Shown: positions 44,596-57,093, numbered from the stretch's first letter. The stretch is DNA of 64,000 nucleotides from Bryoerythrophyllum caledonicum (GCA_963971425.1 OZ020519.1:5534028-5598027); one strand, 5' to 3'. The notes: generated from the letters alone by a model not told the origin. Translations and numbers: made by a program.

Positions 44596-47500
44596 TGTTA
44601 AGAGAATGGTTATTCCATTGATATGTAACTTTCTCTATCCCATTTGCACAATAAACCATATTTACCTCATCTTTGAACAAGTTGTATTTTTGTATTTAGA
44701 TAGTTAGATAATCCCATTTGCAAAGTTTTTATTTCTCTCCAATAGCTTTATTTTTATGACCAATGTTTTATATGGAAATCATCATTTAGGCCTTTTACAA
44801 TGCTTTGAAATCAACATTCGGATGTCCATTAGCTCAAATATATATTCTTCAATTTATATAATTCATATAATTAGCACCATGTCTTTCTTCTTTCTTATTC
44901 ATTTAAAAAATCTTTTAGAAGATTTCTATAATATATTTGATTACCATGTGCATTTAATGCTAAATAAACTCCAAAAATAAAATCCTTGATTATATATAGA
45001 ATATTACATAATATGCTTTGTTAGTTCTTGTTTCCCATTTGAGTTGATTTTAGGGATTTTGAGCTATGTTTGAAATTTTATAAGATAAATTATTTTTTTA
45101 ATATAGAATTCAACATTTGGATGATTTTTCATGTAAATTTGTTACATGCCATTAGTCTATATTGAAAATGTTATAATGATTGAGTGTATTGCACTACTAA
45201 TAAAAAAATGTCGATTTAAGATTAGATTTTAAGTAGGAGTTAGAATTTTGAATATTAGTATGGAGAAAAGAACCTATGTTTGCTAATAGAGTAAAATGAT
45301 TTACTATCTATATAAATAATACAAATATAACTTTGATAATACCACACCCCCTGTTTTATCCAAAAAGTGATATAAACAAGGTGTGACATATTTGATAATA
45401 TCACATTTAGAGGATTTATTTATAAATGTGATAATATCAGGGTCCATAGAAAAACAAAAGTGAAAGCAGAAATAAAGGTAGGAACAAAAGCTTTTGTGTA
45501 TTTTTACTTTTCACTTATCTAAGGCTCAAGACAAATATTGTGCATCTCTTTACTTTAAATGTTTGATGGTAGAAACTATGAATAGAACTTCTACGTATGG
45601 TCAAGGTTTAAGATGTTTCATTTCAACAATGTTAAACCTTGATAAATATAGAGTAAACGTACACTTATATTTTTTGTGAATCAAGTGGTTGGAACAAGCC
45701 ATATAGGAACTTGAGTGTAACAACATGTCGATGCAACATTGTGCTTTTACAAATTACAAACCTACAACATGTCATTTTGCTGTAAAACCATGTTTTGTAT
45801 TTTCCAGACCATATCATAATCTAAAAGGCTAATCATACATTAACACCTTAGATCTGGCAGACTTCCAAATTTCAAGATAATTTGACCAAGTTCATGCAAA
45901 ATATAAAGAGATCCTTACAATTATCCAAAAGTACAAGAAAGGAGTTAAAGATACCTACAATTATCCAAAAGTACACTTCTAGATGATTTGACGGAATTTA
46001 TGCAAAATAAAAAGAGATTCTTATAGTTATCCAAAAGTGGAAGAAAGGAGCTAGAGATACTTACAATTACCCAAAAGTATAGTACAAGAATATTAGATTC
46101 TTACAATAATTCAAAAGTACAATGAAGGAATTAGAGATTCTTGGAAAAAATGGATATTATGTTCTTACGAAGCTTTTTCATCCATTCACCTCTTATTAAT
46201 GTCACACTTACACTACAGTTTTTTGGAAAAAATAAAATATTATTAAAAGTAATAGGGATATGAAAAGGCAAGTTTTGAATTAGAAAAATCAATTTCTACG
46301 ATATTGATAGTATCAAAGTGTACTATAATCAAGGGTGATATTATCAAGGTTAGATTGTAGAATTGTTTTCTATGCGTGTGTGGTGAAGCTTTGTCTTTCA
46401 CTTCTGGATGTTTTTACACCTTTACATTGATATGTTTTTAATTTTAATATTTTTCTTCTATGAGAATTTGGCTTTTTTCCACTAGTGAAAAATAACAAGC
46501 ATGTTCTATAATAAAAAGAATTTATCATCTTTTAAAACCTATCTTCTTTTTGTTTATACTAGTGTAACTATAAATGATTAATTTCTAACGTATGAAGGGA
46601 TGATTTACTTCAAAGATTTATAAATCAAAGGTCACACATCTAATTTTATGTCTAATTTGTTAATATGCCCTACCTACTCAATTACAACAAAAAAGATAGT
46701 TTTTTTCTTCCTTCATATTGTAAGGTGTCACTTAAATTGTAAAAAGACTTGCAAGAAGAAGGAGAACTTTGGTAACAAGTGGCGGCCGGTGAGAATGGAG
46801 GGTCCGTTTGTTTCACCACTAAGTCAATGCCCACCGGACGAGGGAATAGTTGTAAAAACCTACTTCCCCTTTCTTGAGACTAGACACTATAAAAGACTTG
46901 CACATGAATAATCTGTCTAAAAAATTCATGTTGCCTTGGCACTAGGTCTATTTTAAAACATTAAAACCTAAAGTAACAACACACATTCATGCCCACAATC
47001 CATTCATAACAATTAGAGTTTTATCAAGATTTAACAACAAATATACCTTAACCCTTCAATGCCCAAGTCATGTTTATCAAAACCAAGATATGTGGAGATC
47101 TTTCTTTGAACTAACTTTGATTGAAGTAGAATGCCTAATTTTAGTATCCAACCTTACAAAATTGAACTCAGACCCTGACCTAAATTTTGGGGAAAATCTG
47201 CACAACATCCAACAGTTGATGGAATAGATTATAGTGTTTTACATTACCTTATATTGGTAATGAAATTTGTGGACTTTTAGGGTATACTACTCTATCCATC
47301 AACAAATTCTTGCAATAAATTTTATTTTGAATAAGAGAGGTTCACATGTGCACTAGTTTGATAGCTTCACATTGACATATCATATGTGAAGAAAACATTT
47401 ATACATGATCATCAATGATTTTTAAAACTTTTGTCTATTTGATCGTATTCGAAAATGTTCCAAACTTATTTGAATTAAAACATAAGTTTTGTATGCAATG

Positions 47501-47980
47501 AGAGAGGTTAACAATCATAAAACAATGAATAATCTCTTAAAGACAAATTTCAATCAAAACCAAAGACCAAAACCATTTTGCATATGTATGAAATACAACA
47601 TAGTATGCGACTTGGTAATCATTGTATTTCAGTGTATTTGATGTATTTTGTGTTGTATTCCTAGCTTTTCTATGAGTCCTATAACTCCAAATCATGATAT
47701 GATTTTTGCAAAGTGTTTATGTAATATGTGCGCAAATCTCAGCTTCAAAATTTCACAATCTGATTTCTCATGGATTTCATGCAAATTGAGATTTAGCACC
47801 TCTAGAATCCCATATTGGGTCTTGTGAGCACTAAAGGATTAGAGCGTTAACATTTGCAAATGAGTGGTTTACTATATATAATAAGTATACATTTTTTAAT
47901 ACTCGTGTGTTGCTTAAAATTTTAAAAGCCTATGATTATTTACAAGCCTCGGTACCCGTCGTTCCAACCAGGGAAGGTTT
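44596..47980. other. Intergenic, very AT-rich, nothing coding
   Basis: Repeated degenerate phrases such as TACAATTATCCAAAAGTACA (about 45916-46120) and TGATAATATCAC / GGTGATATTATC (45390-45440 and 46338-46350) are visible. No gene is supported. Confidence 0.4.
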
Positions 47981-48055
47981 TTTTATTAGTGCTCCTCAGA
48001 ATAAGATTTGTTTGACATATTATATTTTAGATTGCAATTTGCATCCTTTGGAACG

Positions 48056-48350
48056 TCATGCGTTGATCGGCAAAACATCGTCATTCCGTGCAGCAAGGAT
48101 GGCACAACCGCCAAAGTACTTGCGCGCATTTGCTTCGACGTTAGCAATTCCTCCGTAGACGACATTGATCAAGCCGTTCAAGGTGTGATTGCCTACAATC
48201 ATCGCCCGCAGAGACCTGATCATGTCATCCTTCACCTTCTCCAGCATGTCCTCCCCCAACGCCAGGAGCCACTCTGAAAATGTATGGTTGCCCAAATCCA
48301 CACGGCGTTCACCAACAACAACGCCCATGTTCCGGCGAAGTCTTATATTT
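48056..48350 (-). pseudogene. Helitron / PIF1-like helicase fragment
   Basis: A minus-strand frame (about 95 residues) reads LRRNMG...FSEWLLALGEDML...DDMI...LINVVYGGI...YFGGCAILAARNDDVLPIN. This order (NMR, F..WLL.LG, I..VYP, Y...AIL..KN.DV..IN) is the C-terminal half of the PIF1-like helicase of Helitrons. No Walker motifs lie upstream and the frame ends soon after, so it is a short relic. A free-standing PIF1 gene fragment is the alternative. A telomere-like tract begins at its upstream edge. Confidence 0.65.
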
Positions 48351-48351
48351 A

Positions 48352-48397
48352 GTGTTTAGGTTTAGGTTTAGGGTTAGGTTTAGGGTTAGGGTTAGGG
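48352..48397. repeat. Interstitial telomere-like tract mixing TTTAGG, TTTAGGG and TTAGGG
   Basis: About seven contiguous units on the plus strand: TTTAGG twice, TTTAGGG twice with TTAGG between, then TTAGGG twice. TTTAGGG is the usual plant telomere unit. Mixed units of different length in one 46-base run are unusual. Confidence 0.85.
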
Positions 48398-48399
48398 AG

Positions 48400-50220
48400 C
48401 GGCGGACGGATAGACTGACGCGTATTATATAGGTAGATGTTTATTTAGAACGCTTTGGCCTTGATTAAGTCTATGCATCACTGCCTATTTGCAGTCTATA
48501 AGTCATGACTATATATAAGTGTCTATATATATGTATCTACAAGTCATTGACTTTGTTAATTTTTTACAAAATACCTTGTTGTTTCAAAAGCCAAGATTTC
48601 AATGCAGATGTTTTAAACCCTCTAAGGCTGATGAGCTTTTTCGGCCTGTGAAGATCTACAAGTGATCTAGATCATGCAGAATGACATTTACGCAATGGAT
48701 ACATTTCAGCACAAAAATCTACAAACTTGTTTTACGGATATCATTGTAGCTCGCCAATGCTTGCACCGATTGCGGTAGCAATGGTCTCAATAGGTGCCCA
48801 TCTTCCTCCACCTCTAAGTCATAATCTATTTTTCCTTTGAGGTGGCCTGTAGCACTTTCTATAAAGATTTTTGTCCCAAAACAACCCAAATATGGTCGAT
48901 CAACCTTAAAGGGTTAATTTGGATTTTCTGTCAACTTTCAGTCTTCACTTCAAGCTAGAGGCTGATTTATAATTTTATTTGAACAAGTTTAAGTGCTACT
49001 ACCTCTTTATTAATAATAAAGATAAAATAACTGTTCAAGACGACCCCAAGCTGTAGAGCACCCAAAGCAAATGTCAAGGTAGAAATCTACAAACGCAATG
49101 AATTCAAATAAAATCTAGGATTTCAGTAGACTACACAGAATATCATCCGTCGTACATTTCGTCCGAAGAGGATTGTAACGAAGAGGCAGACACGGAGGAC
49201 GATATCCACTCGCACCAGTGTATCACCACAACATCCCACCACAGTACCACAGGAACCTAAACCCGAGCATCAGCCGAGTATCGTACGAGCCTCATAAAAT
49301 CAATACCCGAGTATCGCGTAGGCACCACCCGCATATCGTAGCGGCGTCACTCGGATATCCGAATGGCATCCCCTAGTAATCACACAAGTATCAGATAGCC
49401 CACACCGGGTATCACAATAGTATTAGAAAAAGCGACCGAGTATCATCCAGGGTAATCTCCTCGGTGGCATCGTCTCTTGAGCTTCCCAGCCTCCCCTTCA
49501 CTGCCATCTTTGTGAGGCTCCGTTGCCTTCCTCTCCACTAGTTCGCTCGGGTTCGGATGCCTCATTTCCGATCTAGAAACATCGGTGTTGGTTATGGTGT
49601 GGAGGGGAAGAGTGCTTAGATCTGGATCGCGGTTTCGCCGCCAGTCGGTGTCTCCGTTGGATACAATAGGGTCCGGTTTCGTGGTCTTTTATGGAGTTGT
49701 TGAACTTTTTTTGATGTTTTTTTTGTATATCTTCAAGAAGGTTTCAAGGTACTCCTTTGGTTGGTTATTTTGTTTCCTGATTCTTAGTGTTTTGTGTCTT
49801 GAGTAGGGTGGATGCCGTTGGTTGGATTAGCTCACTCTTCACATGGATAGCATATTTTCGTCTAGACTGCTCCGGGAGTCAAGATTATGTGGCCGGAGTT
49901 TCCGACTTTGTGGTTGGTTTTTCTCCTGTGAGAATCTCATAGCAGAGTTAGTCTCAGACTGACACTTCTATGAGATTATCACGGGAAATGAACTAGCTTC
50001 AGACATTTTAACACATTTGAAGACATCTGAAAGGTACGGATCAGGTAACCTACTTGCTATTCGTTGTGAGAATGTTATTAGGGTTAGAAGCTTCTCTGGT
50101 TATAGGATGCAGTTCTTGCACGCAGTAGTAGGTTGGCACCCCGAAGCCGCGTGTTAGGTCATCTTCTTCATGTTGTATGTCATAGACGCAGAGACGTTGC
50201 CATTTCCCGAGGGTTTTCAA
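48400..50220. other. Intergenic; short CCGAGTATCG-type repeats and a block shared with 58 kb
   Basis: From 49260 to 49450 an imperfect motif CCGAGTATCR recurs about eight times at irregular spacing. At about 49460-49515 there is a block (CTCCTCGGTGGCATCGTCTC onward) repeated at 57985-58045. No gene is supported. Confidence 0.5.
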
Positions 50221-50221
50221 G

Positions 50222-51230
50222 ATGAATCGTATGTTGAAAGAGAAAGACAGGGACTTTGTTCGGATGGGCTTGATGTCGTTCAAGGACACGGACATAGGCC
50301 AGGAAAGGCGGTTCGGAGAGAAGGTGAGCATCAGCAAGGAGGATGACCTCGGGACTCCTCTGAAGCTGCTACACGAAGGGGAGGGCCACGTAGTGACTGT
50401 GGAGCTCAAGAGCGGCGACCTGTGCCGGGGCACGCTCATCGAGTCCGAGAATAACTGGACCAGCCAGCTTGAGGCCGTCACATACATCAAGGCATCTGTT
50501 GCATTTTGATGCTCATCTGTGATTTTTAGGGTTTAGGTGATGGTGGTGAAGTGTCTGGTCTAGGTTAATGACACATTTCTGGTTCTTTCGATGTTGATTT
50601 TCGACACATGTTGTGGTTTGTTTGATGTCGGTCAATGAAACATCTTCTGGTTTAGAGTGAGGATGGTTAATGGTCCGTTGTTTGGATCACATTTTTTTGG
50701 TTTATTTGATGTTGGTTACTGCTGCATTCTTTGGTGTAGGTGCTGTTGGTCATTTTGGATGACTGTCTTTTGAAAACTTAACACCACTCCGATGGGTCTG
50801 GGATGGGACAGAAGCGGAAGCAGAGACAGAGACGCACCCGACAGGCTTTCAAGTTGGATTTAGTCTTCATCCGCGGCAGGAGAGTGAGGTTGGTGACTCA
50901 AGCTCTGAATCATATGATCATGATCAGTTGGAAAATCACATGTGTTTCATGTCCAATGGCAGGTTCATTATCCTTCCAGACATGCTCCAGCAGACCCATT
51001 TTTTCAAGCTCCCCAACGCGAAAACCAAGGTGAAGCTTAGCTTTCTTTTTCAGATCAGTCCCATATGCAAATATCTGCAGTGTGGAGTGGGTTATTAGCT
51101 CTCTTAGAATGATAATTATATGCTTTGCAGGAGGACAAGGATGACGACCTGAGGTTAACTCTGAGGCTTCTCCACCTCACAAACTATTCTCAGAAAATAG
51201 CAGCGGATCAAGGCCGATTCTATTTATGAT
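50222..51230 (+). CDS. Divergent SmD3-like Sm protein, about three exons; possible paralogue or decaying copy
   Basis: Exon 1 (ATG 50222) encodes a 42-residue novel N-terminus and then LGTPLKLLHEGEGHVVTVEL / KSGDLCRGTLIESENNW / QLEAVTYI, closely matching the Sm1 motif of SmD3. A second coding block ending at 51030 reads DQLENHMCFMSNGRFIILPD / MLQQTHFFK, equivalent to SmD3 QLEHVFIRGSKVRF and MVIPDMLK (Sm2). It then ends at CCAAG|GTGAAG. A third block after GCAG at about 51131 gives EDKDDDLRLTLRLL and a stop at 51228-51230. The exon 1 donor is unclear (perhaps AAG|GCATCT). SmD3 is a core of the spliceosomal Sm ring, but the usual Gly/Arg C-terminal tail is absent. Exon borders are approximate. 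Confidence 0.6.
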
Positions 51231-51833
51231 GCTGCAGATTGTACCTGCTCACAAACTCCTGCCTTCAGTGAGCGTATGATCTTCAATATACCTTCACGAA
51301 CCATTCTCCAACTCGTATGTAGAATGCAGTGTTTTCGATCATCAACCTTGAATGAAACATCCGGTAACATTGGTTTCTAGTCTGGCCCCTTGTACTTACC
51401 TGCAATGGACTCTCGTTTGAACCTATTTTCTGTACCGATTTGATGATAAGCAAGCATTCTCTGATCTGTATTGGCATAGTCCATGGGAGCAACTTCAAAG
51501 GCGAGTTCACCTATTCGAACAGACACAAAGAAATCATACCACATCAATTCGAAAGCACTCCAATTGTCGTGAGAATTGCTCGTCTTCTGCTTCTCCAATC
51601 ACTCCAGATGCGAGAACGAGAACCGAAGATCAACTTCATCCAGATCTTTTGAAAAATGCCGAGTGGCCATGATATACTTCCATCAAGGAAACAGAGACGC
51701 CATCTCCATCTTCTCCGAATTTGTTGTGGACAGTCTGCGTTACATTTGCAAAACCAGAGGCGGTGAATCGCAGGTACAAGATACAAGCTCGAGGTTCGTG
51801 GTGTAGTTGAATCGACTGAGAGTGTCGAGCGAG
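51231..51833. other. 5' flank of SFR2
   Basis: No separate gene is supported. Frames on the minus strand are short and lack recognisable domains. The SFR2 promoter and 5' UTR must lie here. Confidence 0.4.
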
Positions 51834-54800
51834 ATGGCGCGCGTGGTGCGCACCGTCTGTCTGAGTTTCGCAGCGATAGTAGCGCTCTACTTGCTGCTGT
51901 GCTTGAGCCTGGTGCCGCTGGTGATGTATCCACCTCGTCCAGAGTTTCCGCCTCCTGAGAACGAGCAAGTCGTTGCCGATTTTTCGTGTCCCGCGCATGA
52001 TTCAGGTAACCTCGTCGTTACATGCGGTGTTTGTGGATTGTGTAGAGTCAGTAAGTTTTTCTGCGAGGATTGTGAATTTTGCTTCTTCCAGGTTGCGAGA
52101 AGCAGTTTTTCTTCGGATTGGCTACGGCGCCCGCGCACGTCGAGGACGACTTGAACGACTCGTGGCTGGAGTTTGCACAGACGTCCAACCAGGTGCGCGC
52201 ATGGCACAACGTGCCGCTGCCGGAGGAGCGTCTGCGCTTCTGGTCCGCGCCGGAGGTGGAGATCGACCTGGCGAAGGAGGCCGGCTCGTCCGTGTTTCGC
52301 CTCGGCGTGGACTGGGGCCGCATCGTGCCTGAGGAGCCCGTGAACGGAACCGATTCACGTGTGGTAAGCTCACGTCGCGTGGCATCTCTCTCCTCATGGA
52401 TCATGGCAAGCGTCTCCTCCCTCGCTGAGCTAGGGTTTGCAGGTGGATAAGAACGCCGTGGAGCGCTACAAGCGCATTTTGCAGCAGGTGAAGGCGCGTG
52501 GCATGCGCGTGATGCTCACTTTGTTCCATCACTCGTTGCCGAAGTGGTCGCTTAAGTACGGCGGGTGGATTGATTCGCGCACCGTCGCGTATTTCCAAGA
52601 CTTCGCAAGGTGATCAACTTAGAAACCTCATCAACCTTGATTGTGCACATTCTCCAAGGAAGAGTTTGGAGAGCACGTCGAGTTCTGGACGAGCCGCACA
52701 TCTCCGTCATTCTCAGTCCTAATGGCTGTGGGCTTCATGGTTGCTCATGAACTTTAGTGGAGATTCTCGAAGGAAGAGTTTGAAGAGCGTGTTGACTTCG
52801 CTCATAAATCCTTGCTCGTGCAGATTTGTGGGAGAGGATTCGTCCATCCTTATTGCTGTGATCTTTGTGGTTGCTCATAATAAATCTTGGCCATACAGAT
52901 TCGTAAGTGGTTGCTCAAAATTTTTGGTTATGCAGATTCGCGAAGGAGGAGTTCGGAGAGTACGTCGACTTTTGGATCACGTTCAACGAGCCGCACATCT
53001 TCGTGATTCTGAGCCATTGCTCTGGGACATGGCCGCCGGGGGCGAATCCGTCCGTTGTGGAGTCGCTCCTCTGCTTCACGCCGTGGGGAAGTTATGGCCG
53101 CGCCATGGAGTCCATCACCAAGGCACACATGGCTGCGTACCAGGCGCTTCACGAAGGGTGAGCTAGGGTTTAGGGTTTATGGCGCCTCATTCTCATGGCC
53201 ACACATTTCTGATAGTGAGGATGGCATTTCATGTTTCTTAAGTACTCATTCTTTCCATTCTTTTCCTCTGATTTTCTCGTGTCTGTGTTTGTTTTGCAGG
53301 TCAGTGAAGGCAGTTGTGGGAGTGGCACATCACGTGGGAGTAATACAGCCGTATGGGCTCCTTGACCTTCCGATTGTGTACTTCACGAGAGCTCTCACGG
53401 AGTTTCAGTGGATAGATAGCATACAGGATCACTTGGATTTCTGCGGAATTAACTACTATGGCCAGGTCTGCTTGCTGCCCTTTATCAGAGTTATTTGTAA
53501 AGTCAGCCTCTCTCCTGTGTTCTTATAGATTCGTGAACAGTATAGTGGAGGATAGATATACTCATCAACTCATGAATAGTGAAGAGTGGCTATGAGTAAA
53601 CCTTATGTTGCATTGGGTTCCCACATAATCAATGCTCCCTCTCATATCTGATGCTGCTCTTCAAAGAGAGCCTAGAACAAGTTTTTACCACCTTTGAACC
53701 TCTCTTTCTAACCTCTCTTTTTCCTGCAGGAGATTTTATCAGGAGCAGGTCTGATGCTCGTTCCAGAGGAAGAGTACAGTGAGGCAGGGCGAGGTGTGTA
53801 TCCAGACGGCCTCTTCCAGGTCCTGGTTGCGTTTCACAACCGCTACAAGAAGCTCCGTTTCATCATCACCGAGAACGGATTTGCAGATGCGCGCGACATC
53901 ATTCGCCGCCCTTACCTTGTGGAACACTTGCTTGCCATTCACGCTGCGATTCAGCAGGTTTGTCCAACGTCATTCAGGGATTCAGGTTCAGAGTCAATGG
54001 TCAATTCATACGGCTTTCAGGATATTACAAGCCACCCAAAGTTTCATCAAAATACCCCCTCTTTTTACTAGTCTTTCCTCCACTCTAATCAGTAGAAGAG
54101 CTTTATGTTTCAATCAGATTCCTTTCATTAAGTATGGAAGAGCTTGATGGTCTCCAAACTCAAGTCAAAGTGGCTTCAGCCATCTTTGAGAGTGAAAAAT
54201 GAGTTTGCAACTCTGATGAATATAATCTGCCTCCCTCCTTTGAGCTGATGATATCAATTGAGAACTATTAAGAGCTGATTTTAATATTTAACATGAAGAA
54301 AGCGGGGGTATCTTATTGAAACTTTGGGCGACTTTATTTTCATCGCTGTATGGGCCTGAGAGATGTCTTTTTTTTTTGGAGAGGTTCCTAATGTATCTGA
54401 ATTTTGTGCAGGGTGTTCCAGTAGACGGTTACCTGCAATGGACCATTTCAGATAACTGGGAGTGGGCAGATGGTTATTGCCCCAGATTTGGCCTGGTTGA
54501 CGTCGACAGGGCACGCAACTTAACCCGAGTTCCGCGACCTTCTTACTTTTTGTATCAACAGGTAATCGACGCTGTAATATAATACTTGAGTTATCTTTAA
54601 AGTCACCCAAAGTTTTTATCAAGATACCCCTCTTTTGATTTACATCACTCCTCTCTTCCCACTTTATGCTGTTATTAGATCAATTGAAGTGCTTTGTGGT
54701 CTTTCAATTAGAATAGTTCAATCAAGAATAGAAGAGCTTGGTGGTCTCTAAATTGAAGCCAAAATACTTTGATTGCAAATCACGAGTTTCCATGAGATGC

Positions 54801-55685
54801 TCATCAACTTCCCTGTCTCTCCTATTACCTGATTTTAGATTTATATAGAATTGTTAGAGCTGGTTAGAGGGGTATCTTCTTCAAATTTCTACAAACAAGT
54901 CTAATGTATGTAACATAATATTGTACCTGTAGTAATTACACATGTTACTTTACAGGCAATACTATTTTTATTTTCTGAATTTCCTGTTTCCACAGGTCTC
55001 GAAGTCGGGTGTTATAACCAAGCAACAACGAGATGGAGAGTGGCAAACATTGCAAGAAGAGATAAAGAGGGGCGGCGTTCGCCCCTTCTGCCGTGCTGTG
55101 ACGCAGGACAACCGTATGTGGGCAGGTGAGCCAAGTTGTTTGTAATCTAAGGTGAAGATACCATGAGTTTTGACCTCTATTCTCATCTTTAATTATTAAA
55201 ACCAGTTCTAAATAGCTCTAAATCTCTATAATCCTCTCCAAGAGGAAAAAGGCGGCTCAAACTTGACCTCTCCTTCCTTCTCAAAGCTGGTGAATACCAC
55301 TTCTAACTTGAGTTCATCAAGCTCTCCCATACTTGATAAGGATTCTAGTGTAGATTCGACCAAGCTCTTCGCTATTACGAGTGAAGAAAGAGTAGTATTA
55401 TGAACCAATAGAGGGGTATAAACTGAAGGTGACTTTACAAGCAACTCACGTGTTTTCGTTGTTCTTCCATGTTGCATAACAGAGTCGCTTGACACGCCGA
55501 GGATGAGGCTCATTGCTAGTAAAGATTGGCGATTCACAAAGTACACCCAACCCGGGTTACTTGAATATGTGAGGCGGTCGTTTGAAGTGGCAGGGATGCT
55601 CTTGAAGGATGTCCTGCGTTTGCTGTCAGGCGGAGCGCTTATGGATGTCAGCCTTCCTCCGGAAATCGTCTCAGGCGAGCTGTAA
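51834..55685 (+). CDS. SFR2: SENSITIVE TO FREEZING 2 type galactolipid:galactolipid galactosyltransferase (GH1 family), nine exons
   Basis: Exons 51834-52005, 52092-52363, 52443-52609, 52936-53157, 53300-53465, 53730-53957, 54412-54561, 54996-55125 and 55483-55685 join in frame (569 aa) with GT-AG introns. Residues 1-30 form an N-terminal membrane anchor. The GH1 fold follows: FGLATAPAHVEDDLNDSWLE, LTLFHHSLPKW, TFNEPH with acid/base Glu222, INYYGQ, FIITENG with nucleophile Glu381, TISDNWEWADGY. The C-terminal WRFTKYTQPGL block and the WAE/P insertion are SFR2-specific, separating it from ordinary beta-glucosidases. In Arabidopsis SFR2 sits in the outer plastid envelope and transfers galactose between monogalactolipids during freezing, making oligogalactolipids and diacylglycerol. 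Length is slightly below the Arabidopsis protein (about 620 aa). Confidence 0.92.
52650..52935 (+). pseudogene. Decayed partial duplicates of SFR2 exon 4 inside intron 3
   Basis: About 52652-52732 reads like the start of exon 4: FSKEEFGEHVEFW, then a 10-base loss, then EPHISVILS. Exon 4 itself has FAKEEFGEYVDFW..NEPHIFVILS. A shorter copy (FSKEEFEERVDF) lies at about 52756-52797. Two more units keep only GGTTGCTCA...CAGATTCG (about 52870 and 52908). Together they form a head-to-tail series ending in the true exon 4 acceptor at 52935. None can be spliced in without breaking the frame as they stand. Confidence 0.8.
54030..55440. repeat. Dispersed repeat family 2 in SFR2 introns 6, 7 and 8
   Basis: Copies lie at about 54030-54290 (+), 54600-54870 (+) and 55230-55440 (-). 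All share GTCACC..., TACCCCTCTTTT, GAAGAGCTTG(G/A)TGGTCTC, AAACTCAAGTCAAAGTGGC and ATCTTTGAGAG blocks. The same family is found upstream of the TMEM131-like gene (32735-33235). They lie inside introns and leave the splice sites intact. Confidence 0.75.
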
Positions 55686-57045
55686 AATTCTCACATCGCT
55701 TCGTAACATTCTAATGTTAGGGCAGCCTCTTGGAATCGCTGCGGTTAATTTCTTTTCTATTGGGTTATGCTTGTTCTTTCTCGTGTTTCTTCCCTTTGAG
55801 GGTCTCTTGTTTTAGTAGCCTCTTGTAGTGTGCTAGGAATCCTCCTCTCCTCAAATAGAATTTAGTGTTCTGTCTTTCACCATTTCCTAACCTTCTAAGA
55901 AGGTTAGGAATTGGTTCTAGAGTTTAATGGTCCAATGTTCATGTAATTATATGAAAAGCTTTTGTTTCTTGTATTCTTGAGATACTTGTACATTTCTTGG
56001 ATCTCTTTGAACGTCGTGCTTGGAATGAGAAGTAGGACTTCTTGTAGACAAAACAATGTGTTTTAGAAGGAAAATAATAGTGGCCTTAATGACCAATATG
56101 ATTTAAGCCTTAAACGTCAGCTGGGAACCATATATATAGACACGTATTTTACTCTATAGGATACAATGAATGTATTAAAGTTTAGCAAGACATACACCTT
56201 TGAATTGAAGATTCTTTAACTAACATCTTTCATTTGGAAGTCATTTTAATATTTGAACCTTTACATGTTGAAATATGACATCATACATGTAGAATATTGT
56301 GGCCATCAATAGGTCATTATGACATCTAAGGGTTAAGAGTGTATTGGAGGTAGTGCTACTATCTAGGCCATGAGAAGGTATATAGTGTGTACTATCTTTA
56401 ATTCCACCTCTTGGAGGTAGACAATGTGTATAATATGCTTGATTAACAAATGTAAAACCAAAAATGAGACTTTCAATATGAACTTTGAAGCCATTGTATT
56501 AAACTTAGTACATTTAGAAACAATTTAGTTGCTCTACAGAATGTCTTACTTAAACAAAAACACTTAAAAATTGAGAAAAACTAATGCAATGAGCAAGAAA
56601 GGAAACAAGAACTTTTATTTCTAGCTCTAACCATAGGATCTAAACCTCTAAATGAAAAAAATCCTGAAGTACACTTCTGCAAATTTGCAAATCTTGGGCA
56701 CGTTTCCATGGTTGCAATTTTGTACAGAGATGCAAGAAGGCAAGAGGTATGTGGGAGTATGATTTTTATTTTTATCGGACTTATAGATAAAAAGTTATTC
56801 CATCTTAAAGAAAAAATTGTCAAGTGCGAGTACATTAGGCAACCCCAAAAACTTTTGTTGGGACACTCTAGTAAATTTGAGATTTTCAATACTAGCAAGT
56901 CATATTATTTTCTTTCATATTGTCAAAAATGATTTTTTGCCTTTAGTGAAAAATTGCATTTTATCCCAAGTCAAAGATTGCCACACATTACCACACATTG
57001 TTGGGCAAGGAATTAAAAAAAACTTCTTCTTTTCTACATAAAACT
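55686..57045. other. Intergenic, AT-rich; diverged repeat family 1 pieces
   Basis: A fragment at about 56590-56645 (TGCAATGAGCAAGAAAGGAA, CATAGGATCT) belongs to repeat family 1. The following 56690-56800 matches, in reverse, 26100-26235 (TTGCAAATCTTGGGCAC, CCATGGTTG). No gene is supported. Confidence 0.5.
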
Positions 57046-57049
57046 TTGA

Positions 57050-57087
57050 AATTTATTTATTTATTTATTTATTTATTTATTTTTTCT
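57050..57087. repeat. (ATTT)n microsatellite
   Basis: About eight uninterrupted ATTT units end in a T run, directly left of the foldback repeat at 57094. Confidence 0.9.
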
Positions 57088-57093
57088 ATTACA

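Noticed and set aside
50803-51033. Frame containing VFIRGRRVRL, which resembles SmD3 VFIRGSKVRF
   Set aside because: The neighbouring frame gives a longer collinear match (DQLENHMCFMSNGRFIILPD). The short resemblance is probably chance, or a shifted older reading.
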